A DNA stretch of 52,282 nucleotides, taken from positions 13,172-65,453 of the forward strand of contig JAPLGS010000121.1 in NCBI GenBank assembly GCA_026390015.1, written 5' to 3'. The DNA comes from Chloroflexota bacterium (GTDB taxonomy: Bacteria > Chloroflexota > Anaerolineae > Anaerolineales > Villigracilaceae). This document shows positions 6,339 through 15,737 of this stretch, piece by piece. The notes beneath the pieces are model-generated. The model had not been told where the DNA came from. It did no database searches and worked only from the letters and a program-made list of their open reading frames with translations. The position numbers and the translations under genes were made by a program. How positions within the stretch are numbered: the first letter of the stretch is position 1; every line of letters begins with the position of its first letter.

Positions 6339-8672
6339 ATGGAAACAAAACGAGCTACAGGTTCGGCACTTCCTACACAGGCGCGGGTGGTCATTATTGG
6401 CGGCGGTGTGATCGGATGCAGTACCGCGTATCACCTGGCGAAACTTGGCTGGAATGATGTCATCATTCTCGAGCGCAAGCAGCTCACATCTGGAACCACC
6501 TGGCATGCCGCAGGTCTGGTAGTGTGCGGCGGATTTGCCACAGAGACCCTGCTCACGCTTGCGCATTACACCCGCGAACTTTATCGTAATCTTGAAAAAG
6601 AGACCGGCGTTTCAACGGGGTTCAAACCCGTCGGTTACATTCAAGCCGCGAGTTCTGAATCCCGTTTGAGAATGCTACGCAAGAAGACCATGTCGCTGGC
6701 AAAAGGCGCGCGCGATTTGGGAGTCCGCATCTTTGAAGGCGTTGAAGTTGCTTCCATCCAAAAGAAAAATGGCTACGCTGTTGGCGTGACTACAACCAAA
6801 GGCGAAGCCATCACCGCCGAATATGTTGTCAACTGCGCTGGCATGTGGGGACGTAAAGTCGGCGCGCTGGCAGGCGTGGATGTTCCCCTGCAAGCCACCG
6901 AACATTATTATCTACTCACCGAGCCCATTGAAGGAGTCACCGCCAACCTGCCTATCCTCGAAGACGTGGACACTTATTCCTACTTCCGCGAAGAAGTGGG
7001 CGGGCTGATGCTCGGATTGTTCGAGCCTGTCGCAAAACCGTGGGGCATGAAAGGCATTCCCGAAGATTTTGCATTTGGCGAAATTCAACCCGATTGGGAT
7101 CGCATGATGCCCTATATCGAAGCCGCCATGGAACGTGTGCCCGCGCTAAAAACTGCCGGCATCAAAAAATTATTCTGCGGCCCCGAAAGTTTCACCGCCG
7201 ATATGACCATGCTCGTCGGCGAAGCGCCTGAATTGAAAAACTACTACGTTGCCGCGGGCATGAACTCGCTCGGCATTTTACTCGGCGGCGGCGTGGGGCA
7301 GACCCTCGCGCAATGGATCGTGGACGGGATTCCGCCCATAGATGTTGGCGAGATCAACATCGACCGCATGCTGCCGTATCAAAACAATTCCAGATATTTA
7401 CAGGATCGCGTCGTTGAAATTCTCGGATTGATGTACAAAGAGACTTTTCCCAACACGCAGTTGCAAACCGCGCGCAACGTTCGCAAATCCATCTTGCATG
7501 AAAAACTGGAGAAGCATGGCGCGTTCTTCGGTTCATCCGCAGGCTGGGAATATGTGGATTGGTTCGCGCCTGAAGGCAAGGAAGCCAAAGTCGAGAAATA
7601 TAGCTGGGACAGGCAAAACTGGTTCGAATACAACGCCGCCGAACATAAAGCCTGCCGCGAAGATGTGATCCTGATGGATGTTTCGATGATGTCCAAATTC
7701 CTCGTGCAGGGTCGCGACGCGCAGAAAATGCTGGATCGAATTTCGACCAATAATATTTCTGTGCCAATTGGGAAGATCGTTTATACCGAATGGCTGAACG
7801 AACGCGGCGGCATCGAAGCGGACTTAACGGTCACGCGCATTGCGCAGGAATCATTCATGGTCGTTTGCTCCGACCTCGCCCATCGTCATGTTGAGACGTG
7901 GATGAAACGTCACATTGAATCAGATGAACAAGTCTTTATTGTCGATATGACATCGGCCTACGCGCTGATTAATGTACAGGGACCGAAGTCGCGTGAATTA
8001 ATCAGCCGCGTCTCCCATGCTGATTTATCAAATGATAATTTTCCGTACATGTCGATGCAGGAGATCGATGTACATTACTCGCGCGCTCTGGCTTTCCGCG
8101 TCACGTATCAAGGCGAACTCGGCTACGAGTTATATATCCCCACCGAATTTGCGCCGACAACTTTCGACGCGCTGTTGGAAGCCGGCAGGGATCTGGGCGT
8201 AAAACTGGCTGGGATGCAAACCCTCAACACACTCCGCATCGAAAAAGGCTACCGTGATTATGGTCACGATATTGATTGCACAGATACACCGCTCGAAGCG
8301 GGTCTGAGTTTTATTGTGGACTTCAACAAGCCGAATGGTTTTATTGGAAAAGAAGCATTGCTTAAACAAAAAGCAGCGGGACCACTCAAGAAACGTTTTG
8401 TACAATTGATCTTAGATGACCCCGAACCGCTGCTCTACTACGGCGAAATGATCTATCGCAACGGGAAGATCGTTGGCTACGTCCGCTCGGGCGCGTATGG
8501 ATTCACGTTGGGCGGCGCGCTGGCGCTATCCATCATTGAAGATGACGAGCCGATCAACGACGAATACATCAGGAATAGCAAATTTGAGATCGAAGTCAAC
8601 AATGTGATGTATTCGGCAAAAGCATCCCTGCGGCCGATGTATGATCCTAAAAATGAAAGAGTGAAGATGTAG
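6339..8672 (+). CDS. FAD-dependent oxidoreductase with GcvT domain (dimethylglycine/sarcosine dehydrogenase-like)
   Basis: A 777-residue two-module enzyme. Residues about 10-370 are a DAO-type FAD domain with a Rossmann VVIIGGGVIGCSTAYHLAKLG motif and TTWHAAGL, whose His matches the residue that holds FAD covalently in dimethylglycine dehydrogenases. Residues about 420-770 are a GcvT-like folate domain (GELGYELYIP, LRIEKGYRDYGHDI, TPLEAGL). Members oxidatively demethylate N-methylglycines and pass the one-carbon unit to tetrahydrofolate. The ATG at 6339 is taken since a CGGAG site lies 7 bases before it; the ATG at 6318 has none. It is followed by the EEP lipoprotein, ABC genes and three MttB paralogs, which supports a role in methylated-amine breakdown. 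Substrate inferred, not shown. Confidence 0.85.
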   Translation: METKRATGSALPTQARVVIIGGGVIGCSTAYHLAKLGWNDVIILERKQLTSGTTWHAAGLVVCGGFATETLLTLAHYTRELYRNLEKETGVSTGFKPVGYIQAASSESRLRMLRKKTMSLAKGARDLGVRIFEGVEVASIQKKNGYAVGVTTTKGEAITAEYVVNCAGMWGRKVGALAGVDVPLQATEHYYLLTEPIEGVTANLPILEDVDTYSYFREEVGGLMLGLFEPVAKPWGMKGIPEDFAFGEIQPDWDRMMPYIEAAMERVPALKTAGIKKLFCGPESFTADMTMLVGEAPELKNYYVAAGMNSLGILLGGGVGQTLAQWIVDGIPPIDVGEINIDRMLPYQNNSRYLQDRVVEILGLMYKETFPNTQLQTARNVRKSILHEKLEKHGAFFGSSAGWEYVDWFAPEGKEAKVEKYSWDRQNWFEYNAAEHKACREDVILMDVSMMSKFLVQGRDAQKMLDRISTNNISVPIGKIVYTEWLNERGGIEADLTVTRIAQESFMVVCSDLAHRHVETWMKRHIESDEQVFIVDMTSAYALINVQGPKSRELISRVSHADLSNDNFPYMSMQEIDVHYSRALAFRVTYQGELGYELYIPTEFAPTTFDALLEAGRDLGVKLAGMQTLNTLRIEKGYRDYGHDIDCTDTPLEAGLSFIVDFNKPNGFIGKEALLKQKAAGPLKKRFVQLILDDPEPLLYYGEMIYRNGKIVGYVRSGAYGFTLGGALALSIIEDDEPINDEYIRNSKFEIEVNNVMYSAKASLRPMYDPKNERVKM

Positions 8673-8711
8673 AATCAATACAGGCTGAAAAATAATCTGG
8701 AGATTCCTCTC

Positions 8712-10289
8712 ATGAATAAATTATTGAAATTGACCAGCGGTTTATTTGCGATATCATTTTTAGCAATACTTACCGGCTGCGGAGGCATCGTTCCCGCCGC
8801 CAATTCTTCGAGTGATGCACCATCTCCTGCGGTCATTACTCAAAACTCAAATCAGCAGCATCCTGAAGTGGGCGAAATTGAATTGAAAGTGATGACCTTC
8901 AATATTTGGATCGGCGGTGAAGTGGTTGACTTTCATCAAGTCATCGAAGCGATCAGACAATCAGACGCTGACATTGTCGGATTGCAGGAAGCCGAAGGAA
9001 ATACAGCGCGGATCGCGGCGGCGTTGGGTTGGTACGCAGATGAACGTCTGATGGTGATCTCGCGTTATCCGATCATCGAGCCGCCTGAAGCGCAAAGCGA
9101 CACCGGGGTGGATTATGTCTATGTTCAAATCGCGCCCGGGCAGGTAGTCGCGATGTCTAATATTCATCTCACCTCAGATCCATATGGACCGTACGCGGTG
9201 CGTGACGGACAGCCCCTTGATTTTGTGCTCGAACAGGAAAAAAATATCCGTCTGCCGGAGATTCAGGAACGACTTGCAAGCTGGCAGGAAGTCATCTCTG
9301 CAGGCATCCCATTATTCGTTACCGGTGATTTCAATACCCCGTCACATCGTGATTGGACTAGCACTTCAGTGGGATCACTGCCGCAGATGTTGTACGCAGT
9401 GGAGTGGCCGGTGACCAAAGAGGTTGAGGCCGCCGGTTTTGTAGATACCTTCCGCGCCGCAAATCCAGACCCGATTGCTGACCCTGGACGAACCTGGTCG
9501 TATGGCTATCCATATCCACGCTTGAACGAAAATGAAACGATAGACCGTATTGACTATGTATTTGCATCCGGGGCTGCGCGGGTTTTATCCAGCCAGGTGA
9601 TTGGCGAGCCGGGCACGCCGAATGTAGACATAGCGATCACGCCCTACCCTTCCGACCATCGTGCAGTGGTTTCAACGGTACGTGTAAAACCCGTTGAGCC
9701 GCCTGTCTTTGTCGCGGTAGAACAGACACGCGTCATCGCCGGCGAGCGGTTGGTAGTGCGCTATCATGCGCCCGACGAAGAAGGCACAGACCGCCTGGCC
9801 ATCGTCCGCGCTGGAGGAGCCATCCCCGCTGATGAGATCATGTGGTTACCTCCGCAGGAAGCCGTATTTTTCGGCGCTGTGCGCTTCGGCACAGGTGGAT
9901 TGGAAGCCGGCGAATACAATATAGTTTTGGTTGGGAAAGATGATCAGGAACTCGCTCGCCAACGCTTCTGGCTTGTTGCACCCGACGCTAAGCCCGTTGT
10001 TTTCACCTCGAAACCAGATTTCGCTTCAGGCGAGTCAATCACAGTCGAATGGCTAAATGCCCCAGCCCGCATGCGAGATTGGATCGGAATCTATCCCGCA
10101 GGGAATCTGGATATCTATAATGCGTATTTGAGTTTTGCGTATACCGGCGCGACAGTTTCCGGTCAACGCACCTTTGGCGCAGATGATCTAGGTGACGCTA
10201 TGCTGCCGCCCGGTGATTACACAGTAGTGCTCGTCTCTGACGATGGCTACGCCATTCTGGCAAAAACCTCATTCTCAGTTGTCCCCTAG
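8712..10289 (+). CDS. Secreted EEP-family phosphodiesterase-like lipoprotein
   Basis: A 525-residue protein with a lipoprotein signal (hydrophobic stretch then ILTGC, lipid Cys 23). Residues about 55-325 are an endonuclease/exonuclease/phosphatase fold: VMTFNIWIGG, the metal-binding Glu in GLQEAE, VTGDFNTP, DRIDYVFASG and PSDHRAV with the late Asp-His pair. Two similar beta-rich repeats of about 95 residues follow (about 330-425 and 430-525); each ends in GEYNIVLVGKDD or GDYTVVLVSDDG. The fold cleaves phosphodiesters; substrates range from DNA to sphingomyelin. Given the methylated-amine genes on both sides, a choline-phospholipid substrate is attractive but unproven. The start has GGAG 9 bases upstream. 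It lies 39 bp after the FAD/GcvT gene. Confidence 0.8.
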   Translation: MNKLLKLTSGLFAISFLAILTGCGGIVPAANSSSDAPSPAVITQNSNQQHPEVGEIELKVMTFNIWIGGEVVDFHQVIEAIRQSDADIVGLQEAEGNTARIAAALGWYADERLMVISRYPIIEPPEAQSDTGVDYVYVQIAPGQVVAMSNIHLTSDPYGPYAVRDGQPLDFVLEQEKNIRLPEIQERLASWQEVISAGIPLFVTGDFNTPSHRDWTSTSVGSLPQMLYAVEWPVTKEVEAAGFVDTFRAANPDPIADPGRTWSYGYPYPRLNENETIDRIDYVFASGAARVLSSQVIGEPGTPNVDIAITPYPSDHRAVVSTVRVKPVEPPVFVAVEQTRVIAGERLVVRYHAPDEEGTDRLAIVRAGGAIPADEIMWLPPQEAVFFGAVRFGTGGLEAGEYNIVLVGKDDQELARQRFWLVAPDAKPVVFTSKPDFASGESITVEWLNAPARMRDWIGIYPAGNLDIYNAYLSFAYTGATVSGQRTFGADDLGDAMLPPGDYTVVLVSDDGYAILAKTSFSVVP

Positions 10290-10454
10290 CAAACGTTTCT
10301 CAGATCGATGCGGGATCAGATTCACATCCCACTAAACTTTCCAAAAGAGGGATGAAAGTCACATGACATATGGGATAAAGTATGTAACAATTTCCTGATA
10401 AAAAGGGAATTATTCATTCGAGCTGTAAAGTTTCTTGTCAATTTTGGAGGAGAG

Positions 10455-12161
10455 ATGTACAGATCAAAATTATTGTCGTTGGTTTTTGTAATCGTGTTGA
10501 TCGTAACCAGCCTGCTTGGTTGTCAACAGAAAGCTCCATCACCCGCTGCTCAGGATCAAAAAAATATCACGATTGTCATTCCGGAAGACCCGCCTTCATT
10601 CAATCCGATCATCACAGATACCGGTTACGATGCCCTCGTGATGGAATTGGTTTTGCTCGGGCTAAGTGATATCGACCCGCAGGGCAACATCTTCCCCGAA
10701 CTTGCGGCGGAGTTGCCGACGGTTGAGAACGGCGGAGTTCTTTACGATGAATCTGCCGGCACGATGAGCGTCACCTGGAAGATGCGTCAGGATGTTCAAT
10801 GGTCAGACGGAACACCAGTTACAGCTGACGATGTGATCTTTACCTACAACGCGATCGTCAACCCTGAAACCGGTGGCTGGATCCCCGGCATTGATTACAT
10901 CGACAGCATTGATAAAATTGACGATCATACTTTCACCATCAATTACAACGCGATCTACCCCGCTTATCTGACGCAGTTTGGCGGTGAACAGGTCGCGATC
11001 TGGCCCGCGCATTATTGCGACGCTACTCAAGGTTTCGCTTCATGGGATTGCGCCCGCAAACCCCTCAGCGATGGGCCGTTCGTGCTCTCTGAATGGGTCA
11101 GCGGCGATCACATGACCTTTACTCGCAATGAAAAGTATTTTGAAAAAGGCAAACCCGCACTCGACAAAATTACCATCAATATTGTTCCAGATCAAACCGT
11201 GCGCAAGACCATGCTGATCAATGGCGACGCCGATCTCGATATGTGGACGACCGAACCGATCATCGCAGACTTAAAGGGTAATTCAAATATCGAAGTGAAT
11301 CCAAGCCCAACCAACCGATTCGTGATGCGCATCTTCTTTAATCTGGCTGCAAAAGGGACGACCGATCCTGTGGCAACCCCGCACCCCATTTTGTCTGATG
11401 TGCGCGTCAGGCAGGCGATCCGCGCTGCAATTGATGTAGACACGATATCCAAAGAATTCTTTCTTGGATATGCTCAACCAGACTGGACAGAATTCTTCCG
11501 ACCACCCTATACTTGCGCTAACATTCCGCGTCCAAAGTTTGACCTGGCGGCTGCTTCCGCACTCTTGGATGAAGCCGGCTGGAAGGATACTGATGGTGAC
11601 GGCGTGCGTGAATGCCGTGGCTGCAAAACCGCAAAAGAGGGCTATGTGATGGAAATGGAATTCATTACATATTCGGAATTTGGCGAACCCCTTGAGCTGA
11701 CGCAGCAATTCATTGCAGAACAACTCGGCAAACTCGGCATGAAACTAAAACTGACAGTCGTCGAAGGCAGCGTTTTGTGGGCTGCATCAACCGACGGCGG
11801 AATCGAGCAGAATGGCAACTTCGACATGGATATTTGGGATGATGGATATTCCGGGGTCGATCCCACCGCCTTTATAGAAAGTTACTATTCCACCGCAGCC
11901 GCGACACCAGACGCTGGCTACAATTTTATGCGATGGACAAATCCAGATTTTGAAAACCTTTTAAGCAGCACTTATACATTGGATGAACAATTACGCAAAG
12001 ACGCTTTTTGCAAAATGGCAGCCATTTTGGATAAGGAATTGCCCGAACTACAGCTCTTCACAGCCCTCAATGCCGACGCTCATTCGATAAACTTGCAAAA
12101 TGTCCAATCCTCAACGAACGATGTTGTCACCTGGAATTCAGCAGACTGGGTCTTGAAGTAA
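10455..12161 (+). CDS. ABC transporter substrate-binding lipoprotein, family 5 (peptide/opine type)
   Basis: A 568-residue periplasm- or surface-exposed binding protein. The signal peptide ends at LLGC (lipid Cys 23). The SBP_bac_5 pattern is clear: IVIPEDPPSFNPI, WKMRQDVQWSDGTPVTADDVIFTYNA, GPFVLSEW, VRQAIRAAIDVDTI. Near residue 380 a DTDGDG loop, likely calcium-binding, is followed by a CRGC pair. A strong GGAGGAG site precedes the ATG. It is followed after one base by the first permease. Family members bind di/oligopeptides, nickel, opines or betaine-like solutes; the adjacent demethylation genes point to a methylated amine, which is inference. Confidence 0.9.
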   Translation: MYRSKLLSLVFVIVLIVTSLLGCQQKAPSPAAQDQKNITIVIPEDPPSFNPIITDTGYDALVMELVLLGLSDIDPQGNIFPELAAELPTVENGGVLYDESAGTMSVTWKMRQDVQWSDGTPVTADDVIFTYNAIVNPETGGWIPGIDYIDSIDKIDDHTFTINYNAIYPAYLTQFGGEQVAIWPAHYCDATQGFASWDCARKPLSDGPFVLSEWVSGDHMTFTRNEKYFEKGKPALDKITINIVPDQTVRKTMLINGDADLDMWTTEPIIADLKGNSNIEVNPSPTNRFVMRIFFNLAAKGTTDPVATPHPILSDVRVRQAIRAAIDVDTISKEFFLGYAQPDWTEFFRPPYTCANIPRPKFDLAAASALLDEAGWKDTDGDGVRECRGCKTAKEGYVMEMEFITYSEFGEPLELTQQFIAEQLGKLGMKLKLTVVEGSVLWAASTDGGIEQNGNFDMDIWDDGYSGVDPTAFIESYYSTAAATPDAGYNFMRWTNPDFENLLSSTYTLDEQLRKDAFCKMAAILDKELPELQLFTALNADAHSINLQNVQSSTNDVVTWNSADWVLK

Positions 12162-12162
12162 T

Positions 12163-13206
12163 TTGACAACATATATCGTCCGACGTTTGATCCAGACAGC
12201 AGGACTGCTCGTTCTATTGAGCATCCTGCTGTTTGCGCTGGTCAATCTCGCGCCAGGCGGACCGCTCTCAGGTCAGGGACAGAGCCGCCATGTCGACCCG
12301 ACAAAAGTCGAATTGCTGAAACGTCAATTCGGGTTGGATAAGCCTCTGCCCACACAATATCTGATCTGGCTCATTGGCAACGATTGGATGCGGGTCGATA
12401 AAAATGGCGATGGAATTTTAGACAGCTACGGTACGCGCCAGGGAATTCTGCGCGGTGATTTCGGTTTTTCATTTCGCAGCCGCCAGCCTGTCTTGACCGA
12501 GATCGGTCAACGTCTTCCAAACACGATCTATCTGACTGTGATCACCATGCTCGTGGCGGTCTTGATCGCGATCCCAATTGGAATCATCTCTGCTATTCGG
12601 CAGTATTCCACTTTTGATATTACCGTCACAACTTTTTCATTTGCCGGGCAGGCTATCCCGGAATTTTGGCTGGGATTGATCCTGATCCTCATCTTCTATG
12701 CCTGGCTGAAAAATCCGTTTACAGGCGAGCCATTATTGCCGCCGGGCGGTATGACTTCGGTCAACAGTATTGGTTTTGATCTGGGAGACCGCATCATCCA
12801 TCTGATCCTGCCGGTGCTGACCGGCGCGTTGGGCTGGGTCGCATGGTATTCGCGCTTCCTACGCTCGAGCATGCTCGACGTGATCCATCAGGATTACATT
12901 CGGACTGCGCGCGCCAAAGGACTTCCAAATTGGAAAGTACTTTATAAACATGCCTTGAGGAATGCGCTTGTTCCGCTGGTCACACTGCTGGCGCTTGACC
13001 TGCCTTACATTTTCGGTGGAGCCATATTTGTTGAAATTCTATTTTCATGGCCGGGCATGGGACGCCTGTACTATCAGGCGGCGCTTGATCGTGATTACCC
13101 AATTCTATTAGCCGTGTTGATCATCGGTGCCAGCTTTATTATTTTATCCAATCTATTGGCCGATATCGTGTACGCCTATCTCGACCCGCGCATTCGTTTT
13201 GAGTAA
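12163..13206 (+). CDS. ABC transporter permease (DppB/OppB type)
   Basis: A 347-residue inner-membrane permease with a TTG start, translated right after the binding-protein stop codon. The first helix (about 10-30) and NLAPGGP motif are typical of DppB. The EAA-like cytoplasmic loop reads DYIRTARAKGLPNWKVLYKHALRNALVP, matching BPD_transp_1. The large outer loop between helix 1 and 2 (about 80-105) contains DKNGDGILD, an EF-hand-like calcium loop not found in the Escherichia coli protein. It should form the channel with the next gene product. No ATP-binding subunit gene is present in this cluster. Confidence 0.9.
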   Translation: MTTYIVRRLIQTAGLLVLLSILLFALVNLAPGGPLSGQGQSRHVDPTKVELLKRQFGLDKPLPTQYLIWLIGNDWMRVDKNGDGILDSYGTRQGILRGDFGFSFRSRQPVLTEIGQRLPNTIYLTVITMLVAVLIAIPIGIISAIRQYSTFDITVTTFSFAGQAIPEFWLGLILILIFYAWLKNPFTGEPLLPPGGMTSVNSIGFDLGDRIIHLILPVLTGALGWVAWYSRFLRSSMLDVIHQDYIRTARAKGLPNWKVLYKHALRNALVPLVTLLALDLPYIFGGAIFVEILFSWPGMGRLYYQAALDRDYPILLAVLIIGASFIILSNLLADIVYAYLDPRIRFE

Positions 13207-13209
13207 CCC

Positions 13210-14118
13210 ATGAATCAACAAACATCCAACCATTCAACCAGTATCGGCGCGGGAGTGTGGAAGCGATTCCGAAAACACCCTGGCGCGATCTTCGGTTTCG
13301 TCATCATTTCCATCCTTATCATTCTGACCGTCTTCGCCCCGCTTTCACCTTATGACCCGGAAGCCTCGGAAATTACCGCGAGATATCATCCGCCCTCGTG
13401 GATTCATCCAATGGGTACCGACGCATTGGGGCGCGACTTGTTCACGCGCGCGCTGTACGGCGGCCGCATCTCGCTGACGGTTGGCCTGCTGGTCGTTATT
13501 ATTTCTGTCACGATCGGCATCCCCACTGGCGCGCTGGCCGGCTATTACGGCGGCAAACTGGATGGCATCCTGATGCGAATCACAGACGCATTTCTCTCCC
13601 TGCCTTCTTTTCTTGTGTTGATCTTGCTCAGCGCGATTCTACGCGAAGTGGAAATTCCGCTCTTTGAACGCAACAACGTACTGACGATCAGCCTGGTGAT
13701 TGGCGTTTTTGCGTGGACGACTTTTGCGAGGCTGGTGCGTGCCACCTTCCTCACGCTTCGAGAAACTGACTTTGTAGCTGCTTCGCGTGCTTTAGGCGGA
13801 TCTGACCTTCGGATCATGATCAATCATATACTGCCCAACTCCATCGGTCCGATCATTGTCGAAGCAACTTTAGAATTCGGCTACGCGATCATCGAAGAAT
13901 CAGGCTTGAGCTTCCTCGGCTTCGGCATCCAACCCCCCACCCCTTCGTGGGGAAACTTGTTGAGCAACGCGCAGGAACATTTCACAAAATATCCGTGGCT
14001 GGCGATCTTCCCCGGTTTGATGATCTTCCTGAGCATCATCTCCATTAATTATATTGGCGATGGATTACGCGATGCGTTCGATCCATATAAAGTACTTGAA
14101 AAAGTTGGAGAGTTTTAG
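13210..14118 (+). CDS. ABC transporter permease (DppC/OppC type)
   Basis: A 302-residue inner-membrane permease. The N terminus has the OppC_N pattern (FRKHPGAIFGFVIISILII), followed by HPMGTDALGRDLFTRALYGGRISL, the family hallmark, and by the EAA loop TDFVAASRALGGSDLRIMINHILPNSIGPIIVE. SYNPPTPSWGNLL-like text appears as GIQPPTPSWGNLLSNA. It starts 3 bases after the first permease and pairs with it. The ATPase pair that usually follows is missing; the next gene is an MttB paralog. Confidence 0.9.
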   Translation: MNQQTSNHSTSIGAGVWKRFRKHPGAIFGFVIISILIILTVFAPLSPYDPEASEITARYHPPSWIHPMGTDALGRDLFTRALYGGRISLTVGLLVVIISVTIGIPTGALAGYYGGKLDGILMRITDAFLSLPSFLVLILLSAILREVEIPLFERNNVLTISLVIGVFAWTTFARLVRATFLTLRETDFVAASRALGGSDLRIMINHILPNSIGPIIVEATLEFGYAIIEESGLSFLGFGIQPPTPSWGNLLSNAQEHFTKYPWLAIFPGLMIFLSIISINYIGDGLRDAFDPYKVLEKVGEF

Positions 14119-14188
14119 TGTAGGTACGAGTTTAGTAGTTCGACTAAAAGCAACCAAAATTGCAACTTCAGAACCAAGGAGAATACAT

Positions 14189-15640
14189 ATGATCAGTAAC
14201 CGCCCCGCACTCGAACCGCTCCGCTCTGCATATCGGCTCCAGTATCTCACCGATCAGCAGTTGGACAAACTTCAGGAAGCCACGCTGGAAATTCTGGAAA
14301 ATGTCGGGGTCAAAGTTCCATCTGAGAAGGCGTTAAAAGTTTTTGCTGAACACGGCGCGAATGTGGATAAAGCCACTCAGATCGTCAAACTAAACCGCGA
14401 TCTGGTTTTTAAGGCAATGAAAACCGTGCCCCGTTATTTTACGATGGGCGCGCGTGTTCCAGAATATGACTTGAACCTTGAAGACGGAACAACCTACTTC
14501 ACAACTGATGGCTGCGGTGTGGAATTCGTTGATCTGGGCACAGGTCAGGCGCGCCCGTCATCCAAAGCGGATGTTGGCCTGATGACGCTTGTCGCAGACT
14601 ATCTACCCTCGATCGGATTTATCTGGCCCATGGTCAGCGCACAAGATTGTGGGCGCATGTCGCCGCTCCACGAATTGGATGTCATCTGGAATAATACGAG
14701 CAAACATGTTGGGTCTGAAACGATCATGGGCGGACGCGAAGCAAAATATGCCGTGGAAATGGCAACGGTCATCTCGGGATCGAAAGAAGAATTACGCAAG
14801 CGCCCTCCACTTTCATCACTGATCTGCACGGTTTCGCCGCTAATGCAGGATCAACCCGGCATCGAAGCCGCGATGGTTTTCGCAGAGGCGGGAATCCCTG
14901 TAGGTTTTCTATCCATGCCAACGTTAGGTACAACCGCGCCGTCCACTCAAGCCGGTGCGCTTGCCATGGGCGACGCCGAGATCATCAACGCCACAGTCCT
15001 CGTACAGTTGATGTTCCCAGGCTGTCCGGTCTATCATTCGATGATGCAGGCCTGGGCAGATATGCGCACCGGCGCCTATGTTAGTTATCCGCGTGATGCG
15101 CGCGGCCGCTATGGAGTTGTGGATATGGCGCATCATTGGGGCATGTCTTCACTGGGCGCGTGTTATGGGACAGATTCAGCACTGCCCGGCACGTGGCAAT
15201 CTGCTGCGGAACCCGCGCTGGATCCATTTCTGGCGGGTTTGGTTAGCCCGGAGATCGTCACCGGCATGGGATTGGCCCGTACTTATACCAGGCTTTTTCC
15301 TGAACAAATTATTCTTGATGATGATTTGTATCAACGCGCCCGCGCCTATTTACAGCGCATGGATGTGGACGACGAATCGCTGGCGATGGAATCGATCGCC
15401 AACGTTGGACCCGGCGGACATTTTCTCGGACAGAAACATACTCGGTCTCACATGAAAACCTCTCTCGTGCGCGGTGTCACTCATCAACTAAACGAGCAAA
15501 ATAAATATCGAGAGCCTCTTGAAGTCGCCCGTGAACGCGTGCGCTGGATCATCGAGAATCACAAACCTGAACCGCTTGAATCAAGTAAGCAGGTAGAATT
15601 AACCCGCATCGTTGCCGCGGCAGATAAAGAATTGGGATAA
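14189..15640 (+). CDS. MttB-superfamily methyltransferase, paralog 1
   Basis: A 483-residue member of the trimethylamine/glycine-betaine:corrinoid methyltransferase superfamily (COG5598), a TIM-barrel enzyme that moves a methyl group from a quaternary or tertiary amine to a cobalamin protein. The conserved C-terminal GPGGHFLGQKHTRSHM and the N-terminal ATLEILENVGVKVPSEKAL blocks support this. No in-frame TAG is present, so it lacks pyrrolysine and belongs with the MtgB-like non-pyrrolysine group. The ATG at 14189 is used because AAGGAG lies 8 bases upstream; the frame is open further upstream but overlaps the permease. It is followed 97 bp later by a second paralog. Confidence 0.85.
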   Translation: MISNRPALEPLRSAYRLQYLTDQQLDKLQEATLEILENVGVKVPSEKALKVFAEHGANVDKATQIVKLNRDLVFKAMKTVPRYFTMGARVPEYDLNLEDGTTYFTTDGCGVEFVDLGTGQARPSSKADVGLMTLVADYLPSIGFIWPMVSAQDCGRMSPLHELDVIWNNTSKHVGSETIMGGREAKYAVEMATVISGSKEELRKRPPLSSLICTVSPLMQDQPGIEAAMVFAEAGIPVGFLSMPTLGTTAPSTQAGALAMGDAEIINATVLVQLMFPGCPVYHSMMQAWADMRTGAYVSYPRDARGRYGVVDMAHHWGMSSLGACYGTDSALPGTWQSAAEPALDPFLAGLVSPEIVTGMGLARTYTRLFPEQIILDDDLYQRARAYLQRMDVDDESLAMESIANVGPGGHFLGQKHTRSHMKTSLVRGVTHQLNEQNKYREPLEVARERVRWIIENHKPEPLESSKQVELTRIVAAADKELG

Positions 15641-15737
15641 TGTTTATAAACTCGAAACAAACTTTAGTTGATGCTTTTATCCGGCAATAGAAGGCTGAAG
15701 TCCGCGTTCCAAAAAAATAGTTTCTGGAAAACAAATT

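Noticed and set aside
7354-7767. Antisense frames inside the FAD/GcvT gene
   Set aside because: They mirror the codon pattern of a well-supported gene and resemble no family.
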